Part shown: in pieces, positions 36,687-45,514 of the stretch
Position numbering within the stretch: position 1 is the first letter of the stretch
Layout: each line of letters begins with the position of its first letter
NCBI RefSeq assembly: GCF_014212055.1
Contig: NZ_JACJVO010000020.1
Span: 160,533-224,532, forward strand
Direction of reading: 5' to 3'
DNA from: Cohnella zeiphila
GTDB lineage: Bacteria > Bacillota > Bacilli > Paenibacillales > Paenibacillaceae
Length of the DNA: 64,000 nucleotides
Notes under the pieces: model-generated
Seen by the model: only the letters and a program-made list of their open reading frames with translations
The model's database searches: none
Told to the model about the DNA's origin: nothing
Program-made: the position numbers and the translations under genes

Positions 36687-36787
36687 AGCGGGCCGTTTGT
36701 CGCGCGGCTCTTCGTCTAGGCTCTACTCATCTAGCCCAATGGTCCCGGGAAAACAGCCTTAGAAACGGCAAACGGCGTCCTCTTCCG

Positions 36788-36801
36788 AGAAAGCGCTTCA
36801 C
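36788..36801 (+). promoter_or_regulatory. Partial catabolite-responsive (cre-like) site
   Basis: AGAAAGCGCTTCAC keeps the GnAAnCGnT half of the CcpA consensus but not its right-hand CA. It directly precedes the shared upstream element, where catabolite repression of a sugar operon would be expected. Confidence 0.3.
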
Positions 36802-36870
36802 AAATGCCGAAAAGACGACACCAAATCGAAATTTAGAACACTCTCCGCCTTTCGCCAAATGCCTTATACT
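36801..36870 (+). promoter_or_regulatory. Shared activator-type element and -10 box of the secreted GH66 operon
   Basis: Bases 36801-36840 match 43912-43951 without gaps at about 30 of 40 positions, including AAATGCCGAA and ACCAAATCG. TATACT (36865-36870) follows 24 bases after the element, and no -35 box is present, as at activator-dependent promoters. A second CAAATGCC is at 36856-36863. Confidence 0.65.
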
Positions 36871-37043
36871 GGAAATACCCCGGGATCGGCTCGGGGAGCG
36901 GGCGCCTTCGCGGGCGCTCCGCCGCATCGGGTCCGACTTCGACTACGGGAGGTGAGGTCCGCTCTGTATTCCGCCGCGTTTCGGACAAGCCGCGCTGCTT
37001 GTAAGACCGCAAGATTCAACGGACAAAGGAGTTGGTTCGCTTG

Positions 37044-39959
37044 ATGACTCTCCGTCGGCATGGTTTCACCCGCCGCGCCGGGTTCCTTCTGCTTGCGATG
37101 ATCTGCCTCATGCCGATTCTTCCGCTTGCCGCGCAGCGCGCCGTTCACGCCGAGACGATCGGCGGCGTGAACCGCGTCTACACCGACAAGGCCCGTTACG
37201 CGCCGGGAAGCGCGGTGCAGATCAAAGCCGAGTTGACCAATCATGGTTCTTCCGGTTGGACGGGCACGGCACACCTGGCGATCTCCCATCTCGAGACCTC
37301 GACGTATACGGCTTCGCAGTCCGTAACGGTAGCGGCCGGAGCGACCGTTACGGTTACGTTTAATTGGACGGCACCGTCTACCGACTTCCAAGGCTACTTC
37401 GTCAAGATCGACTGCGGCACGTTCGGTTCCGGCACGACGGCGATCGACGTGTCGTCCGATTTTACCCGTTATCCCCGCTATGGCTATTTATCCGAATTCC
37501 CGACAACCGAGACTTCCTCTCAAAGCCAAGCCAAGGTGAACCGGCTCGCGGAGGACTACCACTTGAACGCGTTACAATATTACGACTGGATGTGGCGGCA
37601 CGACACGCTGTTCAAACGGACCGGCGGAACGGTCGATTCGACCTGGCAGGACCTGTTCAACCGGACGATCTCCTGGTCCACGATCCAGAACCAGATCGCC
37701 GCCACGCATAATCAGAACATGGCCGCCATGGCTTACGCGATGGTGTACGCGGCCCGCGAAGGCTATGACGCCCATGGCATCAGCCCGCAGTGGGGAATCT
37801 ACGCCGACACCGCCCACGCGAGCCAGCTGAACGTCGACTTCGGCGACGGCTCGACGTACTTGTGGATGTTCGATCCGGCCAACGCGAGCTGGCAGAGCTA
37901 CATCCAGAACCAGTACAAGGATGCGATCAACACGGCCGGCTTCGACGGCATCCACGTGGACCAGATGGGGCAGCGCGACAACGTGCATACGTACAGCGGC
38001 GCCTCCATCGATCTGTCCGCCCGTTTCGTTCCGTTCCTGAACGCGGCCAAGACCGCCCTGACCGCGAACAATTCCGCCAAGAACAAGCTGGCCTTCAACA
38101 TCGTCGACGGAACGGTCGGCGGCTGGGCGGCGAACGACGTCAGCGCCAACGCGAATACGGACTTCAATTACAGCGAGATCTGGTACAAGTCGAACAGCTA
38201 TAATCAGCTCAAAAATTATATCGATTCCCTGCGCGCGAACAGCGGCGGCAAAGCGGTCGTGCTGGCGGCGTACATGGACTACGGCGAGAACATCGGGCCG
38301 CGCTACGAGGCGGAGTCCGCCTCGAAGACGGGCGTGACGACGAACACGAACCACGCGGGCTACACCGGCACCGGCTTCGTCGACGGGTTCGACGCCGTAG
38401 GGGATTCGGTCACGTTCACGGTGACGGCGCCGGAGGACGGCCATTACTCGCTCGTGTTCGCTTACGGCAACGACACGGGCAGCATGGCGACGCGCAACCT
38501 CTATGTCGACGGCACGCTGGTCAAGGACATCGGCTTCTACGACCAGGGAAGCTGGGACACCTGGAAAAGCGATGCCTGGCTGCAGGTGGACCTGACCGCC
38601 GGGACGCACACGATCAAAGTCGCGTACGATTCGGGCAACACGGGCGCGATCAACTTGGACAGCCTGACGCTCGGCACGTTCGACGACGCGTCGGTGCGGC
38701 TGGCGGACGCGATGATGGCCGCCAGCGGAGCGACGCATATCGAGCTAGGCGACGACAACCAGATGCTGCCGCACGAATATTATCCGAACCGCAGCAAGAG
38801 CATGCGCAATTCGCTGATCGGCGCGATGAAGGACCACTATTCGTTCATTACCGCCTATGAGAACCTGCTGTTCGACAGCAATGTCGTGACCAACGATTCC
38901 GGCAATCAGTTCGTGTCGATCGCCGGGCAGACGGTGAGCGGGGACGGGACGGGCAATACGATCTGGACGATCGACAAGCGGACGCCCGATTACGACATCG
39001 TCCACTTGCTCAATCTGAAGGGCAACGACGACCAATGGCGCAACAGCGCGACGGCCCCTTCGACGCTGACGAATCTGGCGACGAAGCTGTACCTGTCGCC
39101 GGACGAGACGGTCGGCCACGTGTATGTCGCTTCCCCCGACAAGGATGGCGGCATGACCTCCGAGCTGTCGTTCACGACCGGCTCGGACGCCAGCGGCAGC
39201 TACATCTCGTTCACCGTTCCGTCGCTTCAATACTGGGACATGATCTACGTCAAGCGGACGTTCACGGCGCCTTCGGGCAACCAGTATGAAGCGGAGGCGG
39301 CCGTCAAGACGGGCGTCACCGTGAATACGAACCATACGGGCTACTCGGGCAGCGGGTTCGTGGACGGCTTTAGCGGCGGGAGCGGCAAGGGCGTATCGTT
39401 CCTCGTGCAGGCGACGACGGACGACGATTACTCGCTCCGGTTCCGCTACGCCAACGGCGGGTCTGCGGCGGCGCGCGACGTGTATGTCGACGGGGCGGCC
39501 GCGGGCACGGTCCAGTTCCCGGCCACGGCCAACTGGGATACGTGGGCCGACGGAGAGCTGACCGTCCATCTGAAGCCGGGCCTCCATTCGGTCGTCATCT
39601 GGGAAGGAGCGTCCAGTCCGGGCGCGATCAACCTCGACCGGCTGAACGTCGACAAGACGTACGTCTGGCAGTTCGACCGGCAGATTACGTCCGTTCCGGC
39701 AGGCTACCGGATTACGTTCCGCAACGGCGAGTACGGCTGGCTTCATTGGGGAACGAACGGCTGGACCGGCACGACCGACACTCCGATGCCGAGCAACGGC
39801 TCCTCCGACGCGAGCCATCGGTACGAGACGTCGATCGGACCGTTCGCGTCCGGAACGACCGTCAACTTCACCTACCTGTGGGACGACAATGGCAACGGCG
39901 TGATGGAGACGGGAACGGACCGCTGGGAAGGCACGGATTTCTCGATCGATATCGACTAA
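37044..39959 (+). CDS. Secreted GH66 cycloisomaltooligosaccharide glucanotransferase-like enzyme
   Basis: About 971 residues. A signal peptide spans about 1-36, followed by an N-terminal immunoglobulin-like domain (about 40-130) and a GH66 barrel (about 145-420 and 560-640). A CBM35 module (about 430-555, PRYEAESASKTGVTTNTNHA onward) is inserted in the barrel, the hallmark of cycloisomaltooligosaccharide glucanotransferases over plain dextranases. A second CBM35 is near 750-875, and a final beta domain of about 95 residues may bind starch-like glucans. Catalytic Asp306 (FDGIHVDQMG) and Glu378 (NYSEIWY) are 72 residues apart, the spacing I recall for the Bacillus T-3040 enzyme. AAAGGAG fits the TTG at 37041 or the ATG at 37044. 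Confidence 0.88.
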   Translation: MTLRRHGFTRRAGFLLLAMICLMPILPLAAQRAVHAETIGGVNRVYTDKARYAPGSAVQIKAELTNHGSSGWTGTAHLAISHLETSTYTASQSVTVAAGATVTVTFNWTAPSTDFQGYFVKIDCGTFGSGTTAIDVSSDFTRYPRYGYLSEFPTTETSSQSQAKVNRLAEDYHLNALQYYDWMWRHDTLFKRTGGTVDSTWQDLFNRTISWSTIQNQIAATHNQNMAAMAYAMVYAAREGYDAHGISPQWGIYADTAHASQLNVDFGDGSTYLWMFDPANASWQSYIQNQYKDAINTAGFDGIHVDQMGQRDNVHTYSGASIDLSARFVPFLNAAKTALTANNSAKNKLAFNIVDGTVGGWAANDVSANANTDFNYSEIWYKSNSYNQLKNYIDSLRANSGGKAVVLAAYMDYGENIGPRYEAESASKTGVTTNTNHAGYTGTGFVDGFDAVGDSVTFTVTAPEDGHYSLVFAYGNDTGSMATRNLYVDGTLVKDIGFYDQGSWDTWKSDAWLQVDLTAGTHTIKVAYDSGNTGAINLDSLTLGTFDDASVRLADAMMAASGATHIELGDDNQMLPHEYYPNRSKSMRNSLIGAMKDHYSFITAYENLLFDSNVVTNDSGNQFVSIAGQTVSGDGTGNTIWTIDKRTPDYDIVHLLNLKGNDDQWRNSATAPSTLTNLATKLYLSPDETVGHVYVASPDKDGGMTSELSFTTGSDASGSYISFTVPSLQYWDMIYVKRTFTAPSGNQYEAEAAVKTGVTVNTNHTGYSGSGFVDGFSGGSGKGVSFLVQATTDDDYSLRFRYANGGSAAARDVYVDGAAAGTVQFPATANWDTWADGELTVHLKPGLHSVVIWEGASSPGAINLDRLNVDKTYVWQFDRQITSVPAGYRITFRNGEYGWLHWGTNGWTGTTDTPMPSNGSSDASHRYETSIGPFASGTTVNFTYLWDDNGNGVMETGTDRWEGTDFSIDID

Positions 39960-39981
39960 CACCAAACCGGGAGGGATATCC

Positions 39982-42738
39982 ATGGGGTACAACCGATTGT
40001 GGAAAAGAGGCGGCCTCGCCGCGCTCGCGCTGTCGCTCGTCGGCACGGCGCTGCCGATGCTGGCGCCCGCCGCTTCCGCGGACACGCCCACTTCGCCGAC
40101 GACGCAGTCGGCGACCAGCCTGTACATGTCGAACTGGACCGATTCGATGAACATCTGGATGGCCAGCAAGCTGTCGCAGAACGACACCGGAACGTACGGC
40201 CCGCGCATCGGCGAGATGCGGATCTCGAACGATTTCAACACGAACCAGATCAAAGACTATTCCGGCTTCTTCCGCGACGAGACCCATTCCGTCAAGTACG
40301 ATCAGATCCACAGCTTCAATTCCGAAGCGTACTATGACGACGGCGGCATCCTGCGCACGAAGTATTTGGATTACGGAGGCTCGAATATGCCGCTCACGGT
40401 GACGAAGGATTACGCCATGGTGCCGAACCAGAATTTCACCGTGGCGACCTACACGTTCACCAACAGCGGTTCGTCCGCGATCAACTACAATCTGCTCGAA
40501 CAGATTCACGTCAACAACAAGACGCTCGGCGGCACGAACAGCACGAACTCCGCTTCCTACGACAGCGCCCGGAACGCCTTGTTCGTCAACATGAGCAATT
40601 CCGGCCAATATTACGTGGCGCTCGGCGCGTTCCAGACGATGACCGGCTACCAGGCGGCGAACGACGCCGACTCGAGCCTGAGCAGCAGCACCGTCGCTCC
40701 CTGGTATACGTTCGACGACAACGGCACGCTGAAGAACAACGCCAGCGTTACCGCGGCCGACATCAGCGTGGCGTTCAACAAGTCGTTCACGATTCCCGCG
40801 AACAGCTCGGTGACGCTCTCGTTCGTGGCGACGGTCCGCGACACGCTGGCCCACGCCCAGAGCGCCGTCGATACCGCGCTCGGGCAGACCGCTTCCTATT
40901 GGTTCACGCAGACGCAGAGCGCCTACGCGACCTGGCTGTCGGGCGGCAAGCCGGTCAGCTTCGCCGACGCCGGCATCAACTCGGCGTACAAGCGGTCGCT
41001 GATCGCGATCAAGAACTCCATCAATCCGGTGTCCGGCGCGATGCCCGCCACGACCAACCCGATCGCCTACGGCTACAAGGTGTGGGCGCGGGACAGCGCG
41101 GTGACGGCGATGATTCTCGACCAGGCCGGATTCACGGCGGAAGCCGAGAAATACTGGTACTGGCTGAGAGACCGGCAGCAGAGCGACGGCAGCTTCAAGA
41201 CGACGTTCAACCTGTGGGACTCCAGCTACGTCAGCTTCGTCGAGCCGGAGCACGACGCCATCGGCATTTTCCTCATCGGGGCCTATCTGCATTACAAGAT
41301 TACCGGCAGCTCGACGTTCCTGAACAATATCTGGACGGGTTACAAAAAGTCGGCCGACTTCATCTACAACGCGATCGGCTCGGACCCCTATCAATTCGGG
41401 CCGGCCGACGCGAGCATCTGGGAGGAGACGGTCGAGTACAACATCTTCACGCAGTCGCTGTACGCGACGGGGCTGGATGCGGCGCAGTACATGGCGCGGG
41501 CCAAATCGCTGCCGTCGCTTGCCGACGACTATAACGGCGTGGCGAGCAAGATCCGCACCAGCATCAACCGGGACGATACCTGGAGTCCGAAGGGCATGTG
41601 GAACGGCACGAACTTCAACCGCGCGGTGACGACAAGCGGAGGCTCCAATACGCTGGTGGACGCCTCGTCGATGGCGGCGATCGTGTACGGCACCATTGAC
41701 GCGGCTTCTTCGAGGGCGAGCAGCCACGTCTCCGCCGTGCTTAGTCACCTCCAGCACGACACGTACGGCATCGCCCGCTACGACAGCGACAACTTCTACT
41801 ATACGTCGCCGTACAGCCCGGCCGGCAACGAAGCGCAGAGCGACGAGCCGAGCTGGCCGCAGATGACGTCGTACCACGCCCTGTATTCGATCTATAAAGG
41901 CGACCTCACGACGGCGCTGGCGGAGCTGAAGTGGATGGTGTCCCGCATGGGCGTCGGCTACATGGCGCCGGGAGAAGCGGTGTCCCGCATCACGCTCAAG
42001 CCGCTGCCCAGTACGATGCTCGAGCCGGTCACCGCGGCCTGGTTCGTCCTGACGGCGCTCGCTTACGGCGGTCAGGCCGACCTGCGGGTCATCTCGCCGC
42101 AGGCGAACGTCGGCGCGTACAAAACGATCTCGGTGACGACGAACGTCTCCGCCGACCTGTCGCAGTACAGCAACGTGCCGTACTACCTGGACAACAACGC
42201 CAGCGCTTCGGGGTCCGGGGATACCGACATTCAGCGCGTCTATATCAGCAACGACGCCAGCAACCTGTACGTTCGCATCAAGAACAAAAGCGGCAGCTTG
42301 TCCGCCTTCAACACCGCGCCGCGCTTCGCCGTGATGGTGTACGCGGAAGACTACAAGCACGGCTCGGCGTCGTCGTCGTCCACCGGCATGTACGGCGGCA
42401 CGCTCGACCATGCGGCGCAATACATGGTCGGCCGCTGGAGCGACAGCAACGACTTCTCGGCCTTCCGGGTGTCGGGCGGCTCGTGGACGTTCGACCATAC
42501 GATTACCGGCGTCACCGCGCCGCAGTGGAGCACGTCGACCGGCGACATCGAGATGGTGATTCCGCTGTCGGAACTGTCGAGCACCGGCGCTGTCGCCACC
42601 GGCGATTTCTCGAACCTGAACGTCGTGCTGGTGCGGCAAAATCCGACCACGTCCGCTTGGACCGACGATGACGTCCAGGCGCTTCACGACCGCATCATGA
42701 CGTCGGGCGAAGCCTGGTTCTACGGCAACGTTCAATAA
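39982..42738 (+). CDS. Secreted GH15-family glucodextranase/glucoamylase-like enzyme
   Basis: A 918-residue exported protein. The signal peptide ends near residue 33 (APAASA). A beta-sandwich domain (about 40-290, GPRIGEMRISNDF onward) precedes an (alpha/alpha)6 barrel (about 310-690) with the GH15 landmarks YKVWARDSAV, SIWEETVEYN (Glu481 or Glu482 as general acid) and LEPVTAAWFV. The C-terminal 220 residues resemble the binding module of glucodextranase. It probably releases glucose from the ends of dextran or isomaltooligosaccharides. ATG follows GGGAGGG, 22 bases after the GH66 stop, so the two are co-transcribed. Confidence 0.82.
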   Translation: MGYNRLWKRGGLAALALSLVGTALPMLAPAASADTPTSPTTQSATSLYMSNWTDSMNIWMASKLSQNDTGTYGPRIGEMRISNDFNTNQIKDYSGFFRDETHSVKYDQIHSFNSEAYYDDGGILRTKYLDYGGSNMPLTVTKDYAMVPNQNFTVATYTFTNSGSSAINYNLLEQIHVNNKTLGGTNSTNSASYDSARNALFVNMSNSGQYYVALGAFQTMTGYQAANDADSSLSSSTVAPWYTFDDNGTLKNNASVTAADISVAFNKSFTIPANSSVTLSFVATVRDTLAHAQSAVDTALGQTASYWFTQTQSAYATWLSGGKPVSFADAGINSAYKRSLIAIKNSINPVSGAMPATTNPIAYGYKVWARDSAVTAMILDQAGFTAEAEKYWYWLRDRQQSDGSFKTTFNLWDSSYVSFVEPEHDAIGIFLIGAYLHYKITGSSTFLNNIWTGYKKSADFIYNAIGSDPYQFGPADASIWEETVEYNIFTQSLYATGLDAAQYMARAKSLPSLADDYNGVASKIRTSINRDDTWSPKGMWNGTNFNRAVTTSGGSNTLVDASSMAAIVYGTIDAASSRASSHVSAVLSHLQHDTYGIARYDSDNFYYTSPYSPAGNEAQSDEPSWPQMTSYHALYSIYKGDLTTALAELKWMVSRMGVGYMAPGEAVSRITLKPLPSTMLEPVTAAWFVLTALAYGGQADLRVISPQANVGAYKTISVTTNVSADLSQYSNVPYYLDNNASASGSGDTDIQRVYISNDASNLYVRIKNKSGSLSAFNTAPRFAVMVYAEDYKHGSASSSSTGMYGGTLDHAAQYMVGRWSDSNDFSAFRVSGGSWTFDHTITGVTAPQWSTSTGDIEMVIPLSELSSTGAVATGDFSNLNVVLVRQNPTTSAWTDDDVQALHDRIMTSGEAWFYGNVQ

Positions 42739-42756
42739 ATCAAAAGGCAACGATTG

Positions 42757-42795
42757 CGACGACCGGTTCGAACAGGGCCGGTCGTTTGCTTTTTT
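42757..42795 (+). terminator. Terminator of the secreted glucan-enzyme operon
   Basis: ACGACCGG and CCGGTCGT form a stem, followed by TTGCTTTTTT. Confidence 0.85.
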
Positions 42796-42797
42796 AA

Positions 42798-42835
42798 AAT
42801 ATTCCTTGACGGGAATATTCTTTTGATGGTATATT
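42798..42835 (+). promoter_or_regulatory. Promoter and palindromic operator of the ArsR operon
   Basis: TTGACG (42806-42811), 18 bases, TATATT (42830-42835). The perfect inverted repeat AATATTCC (42798-42805) and GGAATATT (42812-42819) encloses exactly the -35 box, so binding of a dimeric repressor would block the promoter. The encoded ArsR protein is the obvious candidate. Confidence 0.7.
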
Positions 42836-42921
42836 GAATTCAACAAAGGAAACACTTGTTGAAGCGAGGTGGTTGCAGCGTCCGATATCGGAAACTCGGC
42901 TTTTTTCCGGAGTGAAGAAGG

Positions 42922-43278
42922 ATGGAATTAAAGACATTTAGCGCGTTGGCCGAACCTAATCGTTTGCTCATCGTAGAACTTCTGCGCGGAGGTCCTTTGA
43001 CGGTAGGGGAGATCGCGGATCGCTTGAATCTCCGCCAGCCTCAAGCTTCCAAGCATTTGAAAATCCTGTTGGAAGCCGGACTTGTCGACGTTCACGCCGA
43101 CGCCAACCGCCGAAATTACAGGCTGCGGCCGGAGCCGTTCCGGGAGCTCGACGAATGGCTGAACTCGTACCGGCTATGGGAAGAACGATTCGATCAATTA
43201 AACCGATATCTGCAAATTCTGCAGGCACAACCAAATTCGAGGAGGAACAACGATGTCGAAGATGATCGTCAAAGCTGA
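42922..43278 (+). CDS. ArsR-family transcriptional regulator
   Basis: A 118-residue winged helix-turn-helix protein. ALAEPNRLLIVELLRGGPLT and EIADRLNLRQPQASKHLKIL form the ArsR core. No metal-binding CxC motif is visible, which fits the subgroup paired with SRPBCC/AHSA1 proteins rather than metal sensors. It overlaps the next gene by 26 bases. The palindrome over its -35 box suggests autorepression. Confidence 0.92.
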   Translation: MELKTFSALAEPNRLLIVELLRGGPLTVGEIADRLNLRQPQASKHLKILLEAGLVDVHADANRRNYRLRPEPFRELDEWLNSYRLWEERFDQLNRYLQILQAQPNSRRNNDVEDDRQS

Positions 43279-43759
43279 AGGAAATCATTTTATTGCGGAG
43301 CGCGTTTTTGAAGCGCCGCGCGAGCTCGTGTTCAAGGCGTTTACGGAAGAGGAACATTTGAGACAGTGGTGGGGGCCGCGCGGCTGGGTCCTGACCGTTT
43401 GCAACGTCGATTTTCGGCCGGGCGGCAGCTGGCACTACTGCATGAAGTGCGAGGATCGGAATCAAGGTGACTTTTACGGAATGGAATCCTGGGGCAAAGC
43501 GGTTTACCGGGAGATTGAAGAGGGAGAAAAGATCGTCTACGTCGACTACTTCTCGGATGCCGAAGGCAAGGAATCGGCAGAGATGCCTTCTACTCAGGTT
43601 ACGCTGACCTTCGAAGAGAACGACGGGAAAACGAAGGTGGTAAGCGTCGCCGAATACGCTTCCGCCGAAGCGGTTCGTCAAGTGCTGGATATGGGGATGG
43701 AACAAGGATTCACGGAAACTTGGGACCGTTTGGCCGAACATCTGCAAGCGAACCGGTAA
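43253..43759 (+). CDS. SRPBCC (AHSA1-like) domain protein
   Basis: A 168-residue protein with the START/Bet v1 fold of the AHSA1 type. Typical pieces are ERVFEAPRELVFKAFTEEEH, LRQWWGPRGW and VDFRPGGSWHYCM, ending in GMEQGFTETWDRLAEHL. Such proteins bind small hydrophobic ligands; no enzyme activity can be assigned. The ATG follows a perfect GGAGG and lies inside the ArsR gene. Presence between two glucan operons may be chance. Confidence 0.9.
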   Translation: MSKMIVKAEGNHFIAERVFEAPRELVFKAFTEEEHLRQWWGPRGWVLTVCNVDFRPGGSWHYCMKCEDRNQGDFYGMESWGKAVYREIEEGEKIVYVDYFSDAEGKESAEMPSTQVTLTFEENDGKTKVVSVAEYASAEAVRQVLDMGMEQGFTETWDRLAEHLQANR

Positions 43760-43784
43760 GGGTGCCGCACGCGATAAGGGCAAC

Positions 43785-43812
43785 GAAAAGCTCGCCGAGA
43801 GGCGGGCTTTTT
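43785..43812 (+). terminator. Terminator of the ArsR operon
   Basis: AGCTCGCC and GGCGGGCT pair around GAGA, followed by TTTTT. Confidence 0.85.
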
Positions 43813-43911
43813 GCCGTTAAAGCATCTAAGTTCCGGGGATCTTGTCGCTTATTTTCCGATTGAACGGAACATCGTGCACCTTCCGGCGGTTAGGCACCCG
43901 CCTTCTTCGAC

Positions 43912-43982
43912 AAAATGCCGAACATAACGCACCAAATCGGAAATCAGAGAAATGTCGAAAGCCCCGCGCCCTCCCCCATAAT
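43912..43982 (+). promoter_or_regulatory. Shared activator-type element and -10 box of the importer operon
   Basis: Bases 43912-43951 match 36801-36840 without gaps (about 30 of 40). CATAAT at 43977-43982 occupies the same relative place as TATACT at the other locus, within one base. No -35 box is seen. It starts 116 bases upstream of the binding-protein gene. Confidence 0.65.
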
Positions 43983-44027
43983 TGAAAGCGTAATCATCCA
44001 AGATTTTTTTCGAGGGGGACTTTCAAA

Positions 44028-45416
44028 GTGAAATTCAAAATGCAACCGGCCAAGGGGGTCGCTCTGCTCGCTCTGGCGGCGGCCGTTCTATCGGCTTGCG
44101 GCTCGAACGGCAACGGCAACGATGCGTCGTCCGGGGCCAGCCCAAGCGCAAGCCCCAGTTCCAGCGCCAGCTCGAGTCCGAGCTCGAGTCCGAGCGCCAG
44201 TCCGAGCGAGTCGGCTTCGGCCGCGCCGAGCGATCAGCCGCAGGTGACGGTGGAATTCTGGCACGCATACGGAGAAGGGGAAGAGAAAGTGCTGCTCGAG
44301 CAGGTCATTCCGAAGTTCGAAGCGGCCAATCCGAGCATCAAAATTCACGCGACGCGGATGCCGACGGACAATCTCGATCAGCAGGTGCTGACGGCCGTCG
44401 CCGGAGGCACGCCGCCGGACGTTATGCGGATGGATAACACCTGGGTGTCGAATATGGCGAAGCAGGGGGCGCTGCAGGAAGTTTCCGGGTTCCCCGGCGC
44501 GCAGGACATTCTCGACAATTCGTTCAAAGGCACGGTAGACACGAACCTGTACCAAGGCAAGTACTACGGCGTGCCGCTGGATACGAATACGCAGGTCGCG
44601 ATCTATAACCAGGAGCTGCTGGCCAAGGCGGGAGCCTCCGAGCCGCCGAAGACGATGGACGAGTTGGCCGATCTCGCCCGCAAGCTGAAGGCGCAGGGCA
44701 AATACACCGGCATCACGATCGGCGGACCCGACGTGTGGAACTTCTCGGCCTGGTTCTGGACCCTGGGCGGAAAATATACCGACGATGCCTACACGAAAGC
44801 GACCGGCTACCTGAACTCTGACGCGAGCGTGAAAGCGCTGGAGACGATCGACGGCTGGTACAAGGAAGGCCTGCTGTCGCCTCCGATCACCGGCGGCCAG
44901 CCTGGCACGTGGGAAGGGCTGCGCGGCGATAAGGGCAAAGCCGCTTCCTACATGATGATCGCCGACGGCCCGTGGTTCTTCTCGCTCATCGGCGACGCCG
45001 AGACGAAGGGCAAGATGCTGCCGGCCGTTCTGCCGGCCGGTCCGGACGGCCAGAGCCATTCGGTCATCGGCGGCGAGGACATGGTCGTCTTCAACGGCGC
45101 GAAGCAGCCGGACGCCGCCTGGAAGTTCATCCAGTTCATGACGTCGACGGACACGCAGCTGCTCCTCGCGAAGCAGACCGGCCAAATTCCGACCAACAAG
45201 GAAGCGGCCCAGTCTCCCGATCTGAAGGACGTCTGGTACCTGCAGCCGTACATCGACCAGCTCGGGACCGCCTACGCCCGCACGCCGAGCCCGAACGCGA
45301 ACAAGATCAACGACGCGATCCAGAAGGCGTTCGAGTCGGTGTTCAAGAACAAGGCGAGCGCCAAAGACGCGCTCGACCAAGCGGCGAAGCAGGTTGACGG
45401 TTTCCTGAGCGAATAA
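44028..45416 (+). CDS. ABC transporter solute-binding lipoprotein (oligosaccharide type)
   Basis: A 462-residue family 1 extracellular binding protein. The lipobox is LSAC with the acylated Cys at about residue 24. A Ser/Pro/Ala spacer (about 35-70) lifts the domain from the membrane. The mature domain starts at VTVEFWHAYGEGEEKV, and PDVMRMDNTWVSNMAKQGAL is typical of MalE-like proteins. Ligands are probably isomaltooligosaccharides or cyclic forms, inferred from neighbours. It is the first gene of the importer operon, whose promoter shares the 40-bp element. Confidence 0.92.
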   Translation: MKFKMQPAKGVALLALAAAVLSACGSNGNGNDASSGASPSASPSSSASSSPSSSPSASPSESASAAPSDQPQVTVEFWHAYGEGEEKVLLEQVIPKFEAANPSIKIHATRMPTDNLDQQVLTAVAGGTPPDVMRMDNTWVSNMAKQGALQEVSGFPGAQDILDNSFKGTVDTNLYQGKYYGVPLDTNTQVAIYNQELLAKAGASEPPKTMDELADLARKLKAQGKYTGITIGGPDVWNFSAWFWTLGGKYTDDAYTKATGYLNSDASVKALETIDGWYKEGLLSPPITGGQPGTWEGLRGDKGKAASYMMIADGPWFFSLIGDAETKGKMLPAVLPAGPDGQSHSVIGGEDMVVFNGAKQPDAAWKFIQFMTSTDTQLLLAKQTGQIPTNKEAAQSPDLKDVWYLQPYIDQLGTAYARTPSPNANKINDAIQKAFESVFKNKASAKDALDQAAKQVDGFLSE

Positions 45417-45444
45417 CCGAACCATCCCCATCGATCGCCACCTC

Positions 45445-45487
45445 CGCGGCGGCCGGTCCGTGCCTTCCGGCAGGGCCGGCTGCCGCC
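45445..45487 (+). promoter_or_regulatory. Intercistronic stem-loop between binding-protein and permease genes
   Basis: GCGGCGGCCGGTCC and GGGCCGGCTGCCGC can form a near-continuous 14-bp stem (with GU pairs). There is no T run, so it is more likely an mRNA stabiliser that keeps binding-protein levels above the permeases than a full terminator. Confidence 0.5.
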
Positions 45488-45514
45488 AGCTTTCCCGGAA
45501 AGGACGGCTCCGCC

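Noticed and set aside
39868..42855. 995-codon open frame opposite the GH15 gene
   Set aside because: Composition is Arg/Val-rich without domains; the plus-strand enzyme has signal peptide and catalytic motifs.
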